Below are positions 34,278 through 42,191 of a stretch of DNA of 64,000 nucleotides, in pieces (the stretch's first letter is position 1; every line of letters begins with the position of its first letter). The position numbers and the translations under genes are program-made. Origin of the DNA: JAICXG01 sp963801255 (GTDB lineage Bacteria; Verrucomicrobiota; Verrucomicrobiia; Chthoniobacterales; UBA10450); NCBI GenBank assembly GCA_963801255.1, contig CAWDEC010000008.1, positions 496,001-560,000 of the forward strand. Direction: 5' to 3'. The notes under the pieces are model-generated. The model was given only the letters and a program-made list of their open reading frames with translations, was not told where the DNA came from and searched no databases.

Positions 34278-37049
34278 TTAAGACAGAAGTTCGCGTGCGC
34301 GGGCGAGGGCTTCGCCGATCTTCGACGCGTCACTGCCGGCCCCGCGTGCGTTCTCCGGGCGGCCACCGCCCTTTCCCGCGACGATCGGTGCGACTTGCTG
34401 GATCACGGCACCGGCCTGGAATTTGTTCGTTAGGCTCTTGGGCACCGCGGCAACTAAATCAACCCGGCCGTTGCTCGTGCCGGCGAGAAAGATCGGACCC
34501 GCAAATTCCGACTTCATCGCGTCCGCAATCGCCTGCAAGAGGTTTCCGTCGGCCTCGGGTATGTTGCTAACGACGGCTGATCTTCCGTGATGCGTCGCGA
34601 GCAACTCTTGCGCGATCATGGCCGCGCGCTTTTGCAACTCGGCTCCGGCAGCTTTCGCTTCTTTCTTCTCGATCGCGCGGACCTCTTCTTCCGCCTGCGC
34701 AAGATGGCTCGCCCGCTCATCAATAGACTCGGCCATATTCGCGCTGTTTGTGGTCTTGAATTCTGGCAGAGGCGTCAGTCCGTCTTTACGCTTGGCGATG
34801 GCCGCGAACTTCTGATCCTGCTCCGTCGCCGTCGTCCGAGCCCATGCGCCCACTGCATTCCCGGCGATCGCTTCGATGCGCCGAACACCGGCGGCAATCG
34901 CGCTTTCGCCAAGAATTCGAAAATAACCGATGTCACCAGTCGCGCGAATGTGTGTGCCGCCACAAAGTTCCATCGAGTAGCCGTTCAATTCGTTAGGCCT
35001 ACCGCCGATTTGCACGACCCGGACGCAGTCGCCGTACTTGTCGCCGAAGAACTGCATGATGTCGGCGCGCTGTTTTGCCTCGGTGTAGGGAATTTCAGTC
35101 CAGGAAACCGGCGCGTTTTCAGCGATCTTTGCATTGACCAGTTGTTCGACTTCGCGCACCTGCGGCTTCGTTAGGGCCGCGCTTGAAAAGTCGAAAGTCA
35201 GCTTTTCCGGGCCGACGTAGCTCCCCTTCTGCGTCGCGTCGCGACTAACGACTTCGTGCAGCGCCCAATGAAGCAGGTGGGTTACGGTATGATGCCGCTC
35301 GATCGCGGACCGCCGGCTGCGATCGACACGAACCGTGACATGTTCGCCTAACGACGGCGCACTCTCGTCCGCAAGAAAATGAATCCAGGCATCGCCGCTC
35401 TTCCGGGTATCGATGATTTTCCAGGAACCGGTTTCACCGATCATCTCACCCTGATCGCCGACCTGGCCGCCCATCTCGGCGTAAAGCACCGAATTATTAA
35501 GGACGACGGCTTTCCGGCCGCCGACCTCACGGATTGCCTGCACGTCTGAACCCGTGTGGTCGTGTTCGTAGCCTAGAAAATTGGTGGGGGGTTGCTCCGA
35601 AACATCGGAGACTTCGATTACGCTTTTCTTCTGAGCCTTGCGCGCACGGTCGCGTTGCTCCTCCATCAATCTCTCGAAGCCTTCGGTATCGACGATGAGG
35701 CCGCGCTCGCGAGCCATCAACTGAGTAAGGTCCAGCGGAAAACCCTGCTCGTCATAAAGGCGAAAAGCGAAGGCGGAAGAAATCACACCATGCGAGGTGC
35801 CAGCAACGCCGGGTAGTACGACCTCGCGCTCGAATAATTCAAGCCCTCGATCGAGGGTCTTATTAAAAGATTCCTCTTCCCGCTTCAGTGTCTCTTCGAT
35901 CTGCGCCTGTTTATTGCGCAACTCAGGGAAGACTTCGCCCATCGCTAAGGCAAGTACGCCGACCAGTTGATAGAAGAATGGTTCGCGAACGCCTAACGAA
36001 CGGCCGTAGCGCACCGCCCGACGCAGAATGCGTCGTAGAACGTAACCGCGACCTTCGTTGCTTGGCTGGATGCCGTCGGCGATCGCGAAGCTGAGGGTGC
36101 GGATGTGATCCGCGATGACACGAAAGGCGATGTCGGTCGCGAGTTGAGGGTTGAGAGTTGAGAGTTGAGAGCCGGGTTCCGGCAGCGTCGAGCCGTATTT
36201 CTTGCCGCTCAGTTTTTCGATTTCGTCAAAGACAGGGCGAAAGATGTCGGTCTCGTAGTTGGAGATCGTGCCGCTGAAATCGGTCAGGTTCTTTGTCCCC
36301 TGGATAATCGCGGTGACGCGCTCGAAACCCATCCCAGTATCGACGTGACGTTGGGGCAGGGGAGAGAATTTTCCGTCAGCGTCGGCGTTGAACTGAATGA
36401 AAACGAGGTTCCAAATCTCGATGCAACGCGGGTCGCCAGCGTTGACTAACGAACCGCGCGTGTCGCCTTTGGGCGTGAGATCGACGTGCAGTTCGCTGCA
36501 CGGGCCGCACGGCCCGGTGTCGCCCATCATCCAGAAATTGTCGGCCTTGTTTCCGTTGACGACGTGGATTGCCGGGTCGAGTCCGGCGTCGTGGAAGAGA
36601 AGCGCCCACTGGTCGTGTGCTTCCTGGTCGAACTCCGCAGGTTCGTTAGGTCCAGGTCGATAAACAGTCGCGTAAAGCCTTTCGGGTGGAAATTTCCAGC
36701 GCCTAACGACCAGCTCCCAAGCCCACTCGATCGCTTCCTTCTTGAAATAATCGCCGAAGCTCCAGTTGCCGAGCATCTCGAAAAATGTGTGGTGATAGGT
36801 ATCGAGTCCGACGTCTTCGAGGTCGTTATGTTTGCCACCGGCGCGAATGCATTTCTGGGTGTCGGCGACCCGCGGCGGTTGCCATGGAGGCCTCTGTTGT
36901 CCAAGAAAAATCGGCACGAACTGGTTCATGCCAGCGTTGGTAAAGAGGAGATTAGGGGCGTCGGGGAGAAGCGAAGACGACGGCACGATGGTGTGCTTTT
37001 TCTCGCGAAAGAAATCGAAAAAGCTTTGGCGGATTTCAGTGCTCGTCAT
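34278..37049 (-). CDS. alaS: Alanyl-tRNA synthetase
   Basis: AlaRS charges tRNA-Ala and edits Ser/Gly mischarging. At 923 residues it is slightly long. Catalytic-domain motifs include FTNAGMNQFVPIFLG near 35, the editing-site HTVTHLLHWALHEV near 585, and the CGGTHIRATGDIGYF zinc motif near 690. The C-terminal domain ends in GKGGGRPENARGAG. Near residue 295 there is an insertion (PGSQLSTLNPQLA) encoded by four copies of a 7-base repeat (36143-36170). Five octamer copies lie in this gene (34428, 34991, 35346, 35991, 36701), the most of any gene here. Confidence 0.95.
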   Translation of the reverse strand: MTSTEIRQSFFDFFREKKHTIVPSSSLLPDAPNLLFTNAGMNQFVPIFLGQQRPPWQPPRVADTQKCIRAGGKHNDLEDVGLDTYHHTFFEMLGNWSFGDYFKKEAIEWAWELVVRRWKFPPERLYATVYRPGPNEPAEFDQEAHDQWALLFHDAGLDPAIHVVNGNKADNFWMMGDTGPCGPCSELHVDLTPKGDTRGSLVNAGDPRCIEIWNLVFIQFNADADGKFSPLPQRHVDTGMGFERVTAIIQGTKNLTDFSGTISNYETDIFRPVFDEIEKLSGKKYGSTLPEPGSQLSTLNPQLATDIAFRVIADHIRTLSFAIADGIQPSNEGRGYVLRRILRRAVRYGRSLGVREPFFYQLVGVLALAMGEVFPELRNKQAQIEETLKREEESFNKTLDRGLELFEREVVLPGVAGTSHGVISSAFAFRLYDEQGFPLDLTQLMARERGLIVDTEGFERLMEEQRDRARKAQKKSVIEVSDVSEQPPTNFLGYEHDHTGSDVQAIREVGGRKAVVLNNSVLYAEMGGQVGDQGEMIGETGSWKIIDTRKSGDAWIHFLADESAPSLGEHVTVRVDRSRRSAIERHHTVTHLLHWALHEVVSRDATQKGSYVGPEKLTFDFSSAALTKPQVREVEQLVNAKIAENAPVSWTEIPYTEAKQRADIMQFFGDKYGDCVRVVQIGGRPNELNGYSMELCGGTHIRATGDIGYFRILGESAIAAGVRRIEAIAGNAVGAWARTTATEQDQKFAAIAKRKDGLTPLPEFKTTNSANMAESIDERASHLAQAEEEVRAIEKKEAKAAGAELQKRAAMIAQELLATHHGRSAVVSNIPEADGNLLQAIADAMKSEFAGPIFLAGTSNGRVDLVAAVPKSLTNKFQAGAVIQQVAPIVAGKGGGRPENARGAGSDASKIGEALARARELLS
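36143..36170 (-). repeat. Heptamer tandem repeat inside alaS
   Basis: Four 7-base units, GTTGAGG then three GTTGAGA on the plus strand (TCTCAAC / CCTCAAC read in the gene direction), run from 36143 to 36170. They encode part of QLSTLNPQL in a loop where other AlaRS proteins have no such segment. Because 7 is not a multiple of 3, unit gain or loss would shift the frame unless three units change together. Confidence 0.9.
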
Positions 37050-37132
37050 GGCGCGATCAGGTTAGCCTGGCCGTCGAACGGGTAAAGCCATTGGGCAAAG
37101 AAACCACTTTAGGTCGACATTTCCGCTGCCGC

Positions 37133-38350
37133 ATGACTACAATGCAACCAATGAACGAATTCCATTTCAATCCAAGGAATGTTGCCCGCCCATGGGTTGA
37201 AATCATTCCGCTGTTGTTGCTTTCATTCCTCGCGGTCTCATTCGTTGCTGCCGGTGATCTACCGAAGACTCTCGGTTCCGGCGGTTCGAAGAGTCCAACC
37301 GCGACTGGAGACTGGGTGCAGGCGGGTTTCGATTCGGCGCACTCTGGGTTCAATCGATTCGAGACCCAGATCAACCGTGGAAATGTTGGGACCCTGACTC
37401 AGCTTTGGGCGTCTCAGGTCGGCGGGGGTTTGCTATATGCCTCCCCGGTGGTTTGCAACGGCCGAGTCTACATCGGCAGTGGCGATGGCCGCATGTATGC
37501 GTTCGATGCCGCCACCGGCGCGACATTGTGGGTTGGTCCGCAGCAGAGTTTATTCTTTCTCGACTCCGCCGCAGCCAGTCATGGATTGGTCTTCGCCAGC
37601 TCGCTTTATTCAACGTTCCTCGCCTACAAGGCGGACACCGGCGAAATCGCCTGGACCTCCCAGCTCAGGGACGTGCGGGCGTCTCCGACCCTTCATGGGC
37701 GGACGCTCTATGTCGGCAGTTTCGACGGAAGGCTGGCCGCGTTGGATGCGGAGACCGGCGCACCCAAGTGGTCGACTAACGCAGAATGTTGCATCTTCGA
37801 TCAGGCACCAGTCGTTGATGGTGGTCGCGTTTTCCAAATGCGAACCGACGACACTTTGACGGCATACGACGCGCAAAGTGGCGAACAACTTTGGAGCAAA
37901 CCAGCTTTCGCGACGGGGACGCAGGCCGCTGCTTATGGGATGGTGTTCTTTACCGATTTTCCAAACGTCGTTGCGTTGGACGCTGCGACCGGCGAAGAGG
38001 TTTGGAGAGCTCTAGGCGCGGGGTCAGCCGCCCCCGTGGTGGCAAACCGGCACGTCTTTGTGATCCAGGCGACACTCATGGCCCTGGACGCCGCCACGGG
38101 CGCAGTTGCCTGGGAAGCGCCGGCTGCGAGCATTTGGGGCCCGTCGGTCGCAAATGGTGTCGTCTACGCTTCATCGCTAAACGGCGAATGGGACGCATTT
38201 GACGAGCGCAGTGGAGCGTTGTTGTGGTCGGTCACCTCCGGCAGTGGTTGCGGCGGAACGTGCACGAATAGCACTCCGGTTATCGCCAACGGCACGCTCT
38301 ATCTCGCCGGCCCGGATAATTATTTACGGGCGTACGGTCTTCCTCGTTAG
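37133..38350 (+). CDS. Secreted PQQ-like beta-propeller repeat protein
   Basis: The protein of about 405 residues has a hydrophobic export signal (about 20-45 from 37133) and then at least seven propeller repeats of the type YAFDAATGATLWV, LAALDAETGAPKWS, LTAYDAQSGEQLWS, VVALDAATGEEVWR, LMALDAATGAVAWE. This is a PQQ-quinoprotein-like fold, but no dehydrogenase active-site residues are evident, so binding or structural roles are equally possible. The start is uncertain (ATGs at 37133, 37142, 37151). It ends LPR-TAG in a dispersed octamer (38345-38352). Confidence 0.85.
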   Translation: MTTMQPMNEFHFNPRNVARPWVEIIPLLLLSFLAVSFVAAGDLPKTLGSGGSKSPTATGDWVQAGFDSAHSGFNRFETQINRGNVGTLTQLWASQVGGGLLYASPVVCNGRVYIGSGDGRMYAFDAATGATLWVGPQQSLFFLDSAAASHGLVFASSLYSTFLAYKADTGEIAWTSQLRDVRASPTLHGRTLYVGSFDGRLAALDAETGAPKWSTNAECCIFDQAPVVDGGRVFQMRTDDTLTAYDAQSGEQLWSKPAFATGTQAAAYGMVFFTDFPNVVALDAATGEEVWRALGAGSAAPVVANRHVFVIQATLMALDAATGAVAWEAPAASIWGPSVANGVVYASSLNGEWDAFDERSGALLWSVTSGSGCGGTCTNSTPVIANGTLYLAGPDNYLRAYGLPR

Positions 38351-38388
38351 GCGAGCAACTGCGTCGGCGGTCCGCGCGACTTTGGCCT

Positions 38389-39426
38389 CTACTTCTTTTC
38401 TTCGTCGAGCTTGGCTTTGACCGCAGCTTCGATCTCACCGTAGAGCGCCTGATCGTTTTTTAGCGTTTCCTTGGCGGCGTCGCGACCCTGCGCCAGCTGC
38501 GCGCCTTTGTAGCTCAGCCACGAGCCACGCTTCTCGATGATCTGTTTCTCGAGTGCCAGATCAAGCAGCGCGCCGGTCGATGAAATTCCTTCGTTGTACA
38601 TGATGTCGAACTCGGCCTCGGTGAAAGGTGGCGCGACTTTGTTTTTTACTATCTTGACGCGGGTGCGGTTGCCAGTGACGACGCCATCGGTCTGCTTGAT
38701 GGCACCGATGCGGCGGATGTCGATTCGAACGCTGGAGTAAAACTTGAGCGCCTTGCCGCCGGGAGTGGTTTCGGGATTGCCGAACATGACACCGATCTTC
38801 TCGCGGATCTGATTCGTGAAGATGCAGCAGGTGCGCGCTTTCGAAATGAGGCTGGTCAACTTGCGCAACGCAGCGCTCATGAGGCGCGCCTGAGTTCCGA
38901 CTGTGGAGTCGCCGATTTCGCCTTCCAGCTCCTGTTTGGTGACGAGCGCGGCCACGGAATCAATCACGATAACGTCGAGGGCATTGGAGCGGACGAGTGT
39001 CTCGACTATACGGAGCGCTTCTTCGCCGGAGCTCGGCTGCGAAACGAGAAGATCGTCAAGATCGACGCCTAACTTTCGCGCATATTGTGGATCGAGCGCG
39101 TGCTCGACATCGATAAAAGCAGCGAGACCACCGCGCTTTTGCGCCTGCGCTATAACTGTCAGAGTAAGAGTCGTTTTTCCGGACGATTCCGGGCCGAACA
39201 CTTCCACAACTCGCCCGCGGGGGACACCGCCGACGCCAAGGGCGCGGTCGATCAAAATGTTGCCAGTCGGAATGACTTCGATATCGACGATTTTGTCATC
39301 GCCGAGGCGCATGATGGCGCCCTCGCCGTAGTCCTTGGCGATCTGCTGAATGGCAAGATCGAGGTTCTTGTTACGAGCGGCGATTACTTTTTCTTCGGGG
39401 GATTTTTCTTCAGTTTTGGTAGCCAT
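38389..39426 (-). CDS. recA: Recombinase RecA
   Basis: RecA forms the filament that drives homologous recombination and the SOS response. The 345 residues are of normal length, with Walker A FGPESSGKTTLTL near 79-91, ALDPQYARKLGVDLDDLLVSQP near 120, VIDSVAALV near 155 and the L2 loop TNQIREKIGVMFGNPETTPGGKALKFYSS near 215. The Lys/Glu-rich C-terminus is present. No obvious LexA box was found in the 200 bases upstream by eye. Confidence 0.96.
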   Translation of the reverse strand: MATKTEEKSPEEKVIAARNKNLDLAIQQIAKDYGEGAIMRLGDDKIVDIEVIPTGNILIDRALGVGGVPRGRVVEVFGPESSGKTTLTLTVIAQAQKRGGLAAFIDVEHALDPQYARKLGVDLDDLLVSQPSSGEEALRIVETLVRSNALDVIVIDSVAALVTKQELEGEIGDSTVGTQARLMSAALRKLTSLISKARTCCIFTNQIREKIGVMFGNPETTPGGKALKFYSSVRIDIRRIGAIKQTDGVVTGNRTRVKIVKNKVAPPFTEAEFDIMYNEGISSTGALLDLALEKQIIEKRGSWLSYKGAQLAQGRDAAKETLKNDQALYGEIEAAVKAKLDEEKK

Positions 39427-39577
39427 AATTGGGGTTCTCTTAGCTACGTCGGCCTCCGCGTCGCGCCAAGCAGAAAAGCTCGGCGACGCAAGAAAATGCG
39501 CCGCGGTGCCTTCTTCTTCGTCGTGCGTGCGTCACGCGCGAGCAAATCAACCGTGACTTGAAAGTGCGAATAGAAAG

Positions 39578-39607
39578 AAAGCCGCAGGCCTTGCGACCAG
39601 CGGCTTT
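39578..39607 (-). terminator. Intrinsic terminator downstream of the Hsp20 genes
   Basis: AAAGCCGC (39578-39585) and GCGGCTTT (39600-39607) form an 8-bp stem with a 14-base loop. On the minus strand the stem is followed by CTTTCTTTCT. It lies 27 bases after the stop of the second Hsp20 gene and before recA, so it likely separates the two. Confidence 0.6.
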
Positions 39608-39633
39608 CGTCAATGCGAACTTGTCGTTTTGAG

Positions 39634-40005
39634 TTACGAGATCGTGATTTTCCGCGGCTTCACTTCTTCGGCCTTTGGAAGGGTAAGCGTGACCACACCC
39701 TGAGCGATGCGGGCGCTGATTTTGCCCATATCGATTGAAGGATCAATCTCAAAAATGCGGCGGTAGCTGTGCCCCCGCGATTCGCGATGGATAAGCGTGC
39801 CTTCAATCTTGGCTGGAGAACGATGACCCGTAATCGAGAGCTCGTTGTTCTCGATCGAGATGTCGAGACCTTCCTTGTTTACGCCGGGCATCTCCAGCTC
39901 CAGCGTGTAGCCGTCGGCGGTTTCGTTGATACTGGCCGCCGGAGTGATGAAGCGCCCGTTTTCACCGGTGCTGCTTCCATTGTTTTCGCGCGTTAAGGTT
40001 TCCAT
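39634..40005 (-). CDS. Small heat-shock protein Hsp20 (second of pair)
   Basis: Hsp20 proteins hold unfolded proteins during stress. The 123 residues have an alpha-crystallin domain starting near 25 (INETADGYTLELEMPGVNKEGLDISIENNELSITG) and the RIFEIDPSIDMGKISARIAQGVVTLTLPKAE block near 80-115. The usual C-terminal I-x-I/V anchor appears as KITIS. It lies 53 bases after the other Hsp20 gene and is probably co-transcribed. The two differ clearly, so hetero-oligomers are possible. Confidence 0.92.
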   Translation of the reverse strand: METLTRENNGSSTGENGRFITPAASINETADGYTLELEMPGVNKEGLDISIENNELSITGHRSPAKIEGTLIHRESRGHSYRRIFEIDPSIDMGKISARIAQGVVTLTLPKAEEVKPRKITIS

Positions 40006-40058
40006 GGGTTCTTTCCTTTCTAGAGTTTTTTCGAGTGGCGGTAGATGTCCCTAATCGA

Positions 40059-40526
40059 TTATTCGATGGAGACTTCGACCTTCTTCGGTTTTGCGTCTTC
40101 CGCCTTCGGAAGAGTGACCGTAAGGATGCCATCCTTATAAGTTGCGTTGACTTTTCCTGAATCGACGCGCGCTGGGAGGCTAATGCTGCGACGGAATTTG
40201 CCCTGGAACCGTTCAGTGCGCGTCGCGTTCTCCCCCTCGCCGGCAGACGAGCTGTTGCGCTCGCCACCGAGTGTCAGCATTCCGTCATGCAGCGAAACGT
40301 TGATGTCCTCCTTGCGCATGCCGGGAACTTCAACCACTGCCACAATATTGTCGGCTGTTTGATACAGATCGAGCGCGGGAGTCCAACCGCTGAAGAGCTG
40401 ACCTTGACGGGCGGAAGTGCCCATCACCGGCAGATCAAACAGATTGTTGAGCTCGTCGCGAAGATTCACCCAGCGGTCGAATGCCGGCCAGGTCATTTCT
40501 GGAGACTGATAACGAATTAGACTCAT
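40059..40526 (-). CDS. Small heat-shock protein Hsp20 (first of pair)
   Basis: The 155 residues have a longer N-terminal arm than the partner (about 1-48, with PAFDRWVNLRDELNNLFDLP), then an alpha-crystallin domain (about 50-145) including VVEVPGMRKEDINVSLHDGMLTLGGER and SISLPARVDSGKVNATYKDGILTVTLPKAE. A good ribosome site (AAAGGAAAC) precedes the ATG at 40526. First gene of a two-gene heat-shock unit that ends at the terminator at 39578. Confidence 0.93.
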   Translation of the reverse strand: MSLIRYQSPEMTWPAFDRWVNLRDELNNLFDLPVMGTSARQGQLFSGWTPALDLYQTADNIVAVVEVPGMRKEDINVSLHDGMLTLGGERNSSSAGEGENATRTERFQGKFRRSISLPARVDSGKVNATYKDGILTVTLPKAEDAKPKKVEVSIE

Positions 40527-40648
40527 GTTGTTTCCTTTCTTGATAAATTGACTTCGACGATACCTCTAGCTGCCAACATGCCAATGCTCAGCTGGTCGCC
40601 GTTCAAATGTTAACTCTCTGCTAAACAGAATCTTGGCCATAGAAGCAG

Positions 40649-40677
40649 ATATCGATACAAATCCATATATGAGTCAA
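40649..40677 (-). promoter_or_regulatory. Candidate promoter for the Hsp20 pair
   Basis: On the minus strand TTGACT (40677-40672) and CGATAT (40654-40649) are 17 bases apart, about 120 bases upstream of the first Hsp20 start, in a 279-base divergent gap that is more AT-rich than its surroundings. This resembles a housekeeping -35/-10 pair. No CIRCE element was seen. Confidence 0.3.
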
Positions 40678-40805
40678 CACGGCACGTATTTCGACGCAGC
40701 GTAACTGGAGCATCTGTGCCAATATGCTACTCAACTTAGACGATCAAGACCGCAAATTTTCGGCTGGGAAATTGCCTCCAACCAATTGCACTCTTACGCT
40801 TCACT

Positions 40806-41840
40806 GTGACTGACGCAGGCGACGAGATTTTCATGCGAGCGGCACTCGACGAAGCGCGAAAGGGTGTTGGCAAGACGAGTCCGAATCCGGCGGTCGGTGC
40901 CGTGCTCGTGAAAAAAGGTCAAATTGTCGCCCGAGGGTTTCATCGTGCGAGAGGGTCGGCGCACGCAGAAATCGAATGCCTGAAAAATGCGCCCAAAGGT
41001 ACGCTGCACCGGGCGACGCTCTACGTCACGCTTGAGCCGTGCTCAACTACCGGCCGCACCCCGCCATGCACCCACGCGATCATTAAGACAGGTCTTGGTC
41101 GAATTGTGGTCGGCGCGACCGATCCGAACCCGCAACATCGCGGCCGAGGGATTGAGAAACTGCGCGCCGCTGGGATTGAAGTGAGAAGCGGCGTCCTTGA
41201 GACAGAATGTTCGCGGGTGAACGAAGCGTTTAATAAGTGGATCGTAACGGGCCGGCCGTTTGTTGTCGCCAAATGCGGTATGAGTCTCGACGGCCGCCTA
41301 ACCAGACCACCGGAGGAAGATCACTGGCTGACCAGTCCTGCCGCTCGTCGCCATGCGATGCAACTACGCTCGCAGGTCGACGCGATTCTGATAGGAGCGG
41401 AGACTTTGCGTCAGGACAATCCGCGGCTAACGACTCGCGGAATCCGCGGCGCGCTCCAACCGTGGCGGGTAGTGCTTACCCGCTCGGGCAACATCCCTTT
41501 CGCGTCTCATCTTTTCTCTGACCGATGGGCGGATCGCACTCTCGTTTACCGTAACAAATCCCTGGCGCGCGTGCTGACTGAACTGGGGCAACGTGAAATC
41601 ACGAGTGTCCTGATAGAGGGCGGTGGGCAAATTCTCGGGCAAGCTTTCGACGCTCGGTTCGTCGATAAAGTCCAATTTTATCTGGCGCCTCTTCTTACTG
41701 GCGGTCCGGTCTTCGCGGTCGGGGGCAAAGGAGTTCCCTCCACCGCGAAAGCCGCGCGCCTCCTCAACGTATGTCATGAGCGGGTGGGACGTGACTTACT
41801 TGTCACTGGCTATCCACATTGGGGCCAGAAAGGGATTTGA
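40806..41840 (+). CDS. ribD: Bifunctional riboflavin biosynthesis deaminase/reductase RibD
   Basis: RibD deaminates and then reduces the pyrimidine intermediate of riboflavin synthesis. The deaminase zinc site is HAEIECL near 54 and PCSTTGRTPPCTHAI near 80. The reductase half begins near 150 (VVAKCGMSLDGRL) and includes LIEGGGQILGQAF near 270. The start is GTG at 40806. It is away from ribF and the other rib genes, and no FMN riboswitch was seen upstream. Confidence 0.93.
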   Translation: MTDAGDEIFMRAALDEARKGVGKTSPNPAVGAVLVKKGQIVARGFHRARGSAHAEIECLKNAPKGTLHRATLYVTLEPCSTTGRTPPCTHAIIKTGLGRIVVGATDPNPQHRGRGIEKLRAAGIEVRSGVLETECSRVNEAFNKWIVTGRPFVVAKCGMSLDGRLTRPPEEDHWLTSPAARRHAMQLRSQVDAILIGAETLRQDNPRLTTRGIRGALQPWRVVLTRSGNIPFASHLFSDRWADRTLVYRNKSLARVLTELGQREITSVLIEGGGQILGQAFDARFVDKVQFYLAPLLTGGPVFAVGGKGVPSTAKAARLLNVCHERVGRDLLVTGYPHWGQKGI

Positions 41841-41883
41841 ATAATTTCTCGGTCTTCGCGTCTGAAATCAACGTACGATGTTG

Positions 41884-42191
41884 AAGGAGGTAAGATTATG
41901 AGTTGGAAGAAGCTTTTCTTGGTTGCCGCCCTTGTGGGTGCTTTCGCGTTTGTTTCGGCTCCGAAATCCGATGCTGGCGTGCAAGTCGGAATTGGAATCG
42001 GCCTTCCGCTAGCCTATCCGGCTTACCCGTACCCCTACTACCCCTATGCCTACGGCTATGGCTATCCGTATGGCTATTACGGGCCCTACGGTTATCCGGT
42101 GGTTTACGGCGGCGGATTTGTCCACGCCCATCCGGTCGTGGTTTCTCACGGTCACCGTTTTGTGCGGCACCCCAGGCCGCACCCTCACTAG
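41884..42191 (+). CDS. Secreted Tyr/Pro/Gly-rich small protein
   Basis: The coding part is 41898-42191 (97 residues); the listed start includes AAGGAGGT at 41884-41891, a near-perfect Shine-Dalgarno site that suggests strong translation. A signal peptide (SWKKLFLVAALVGAFAFVSA) precedes a short VGIGIGLPL segment and a repetitive YPYPYYPYAYGYGYPYGYYG region (about 43-75), then a His-rich tail. Similar short proteins occur widely without known function. Its stop overlaps the convergent rpoD stop. Confidence 0.8.

Noticed and set aside
40527..40805. CIRCE-type heat-shock operator upstream of the Hsp20 pair
   Set aside because: No TTAGCACTC inverted repeat was found on either strand.
40600..40805. 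FMN riboswitch ahead of ribD
   Set aside because: The conserved AGGGCG/GGTGAAA-type segments were not found in the leader.
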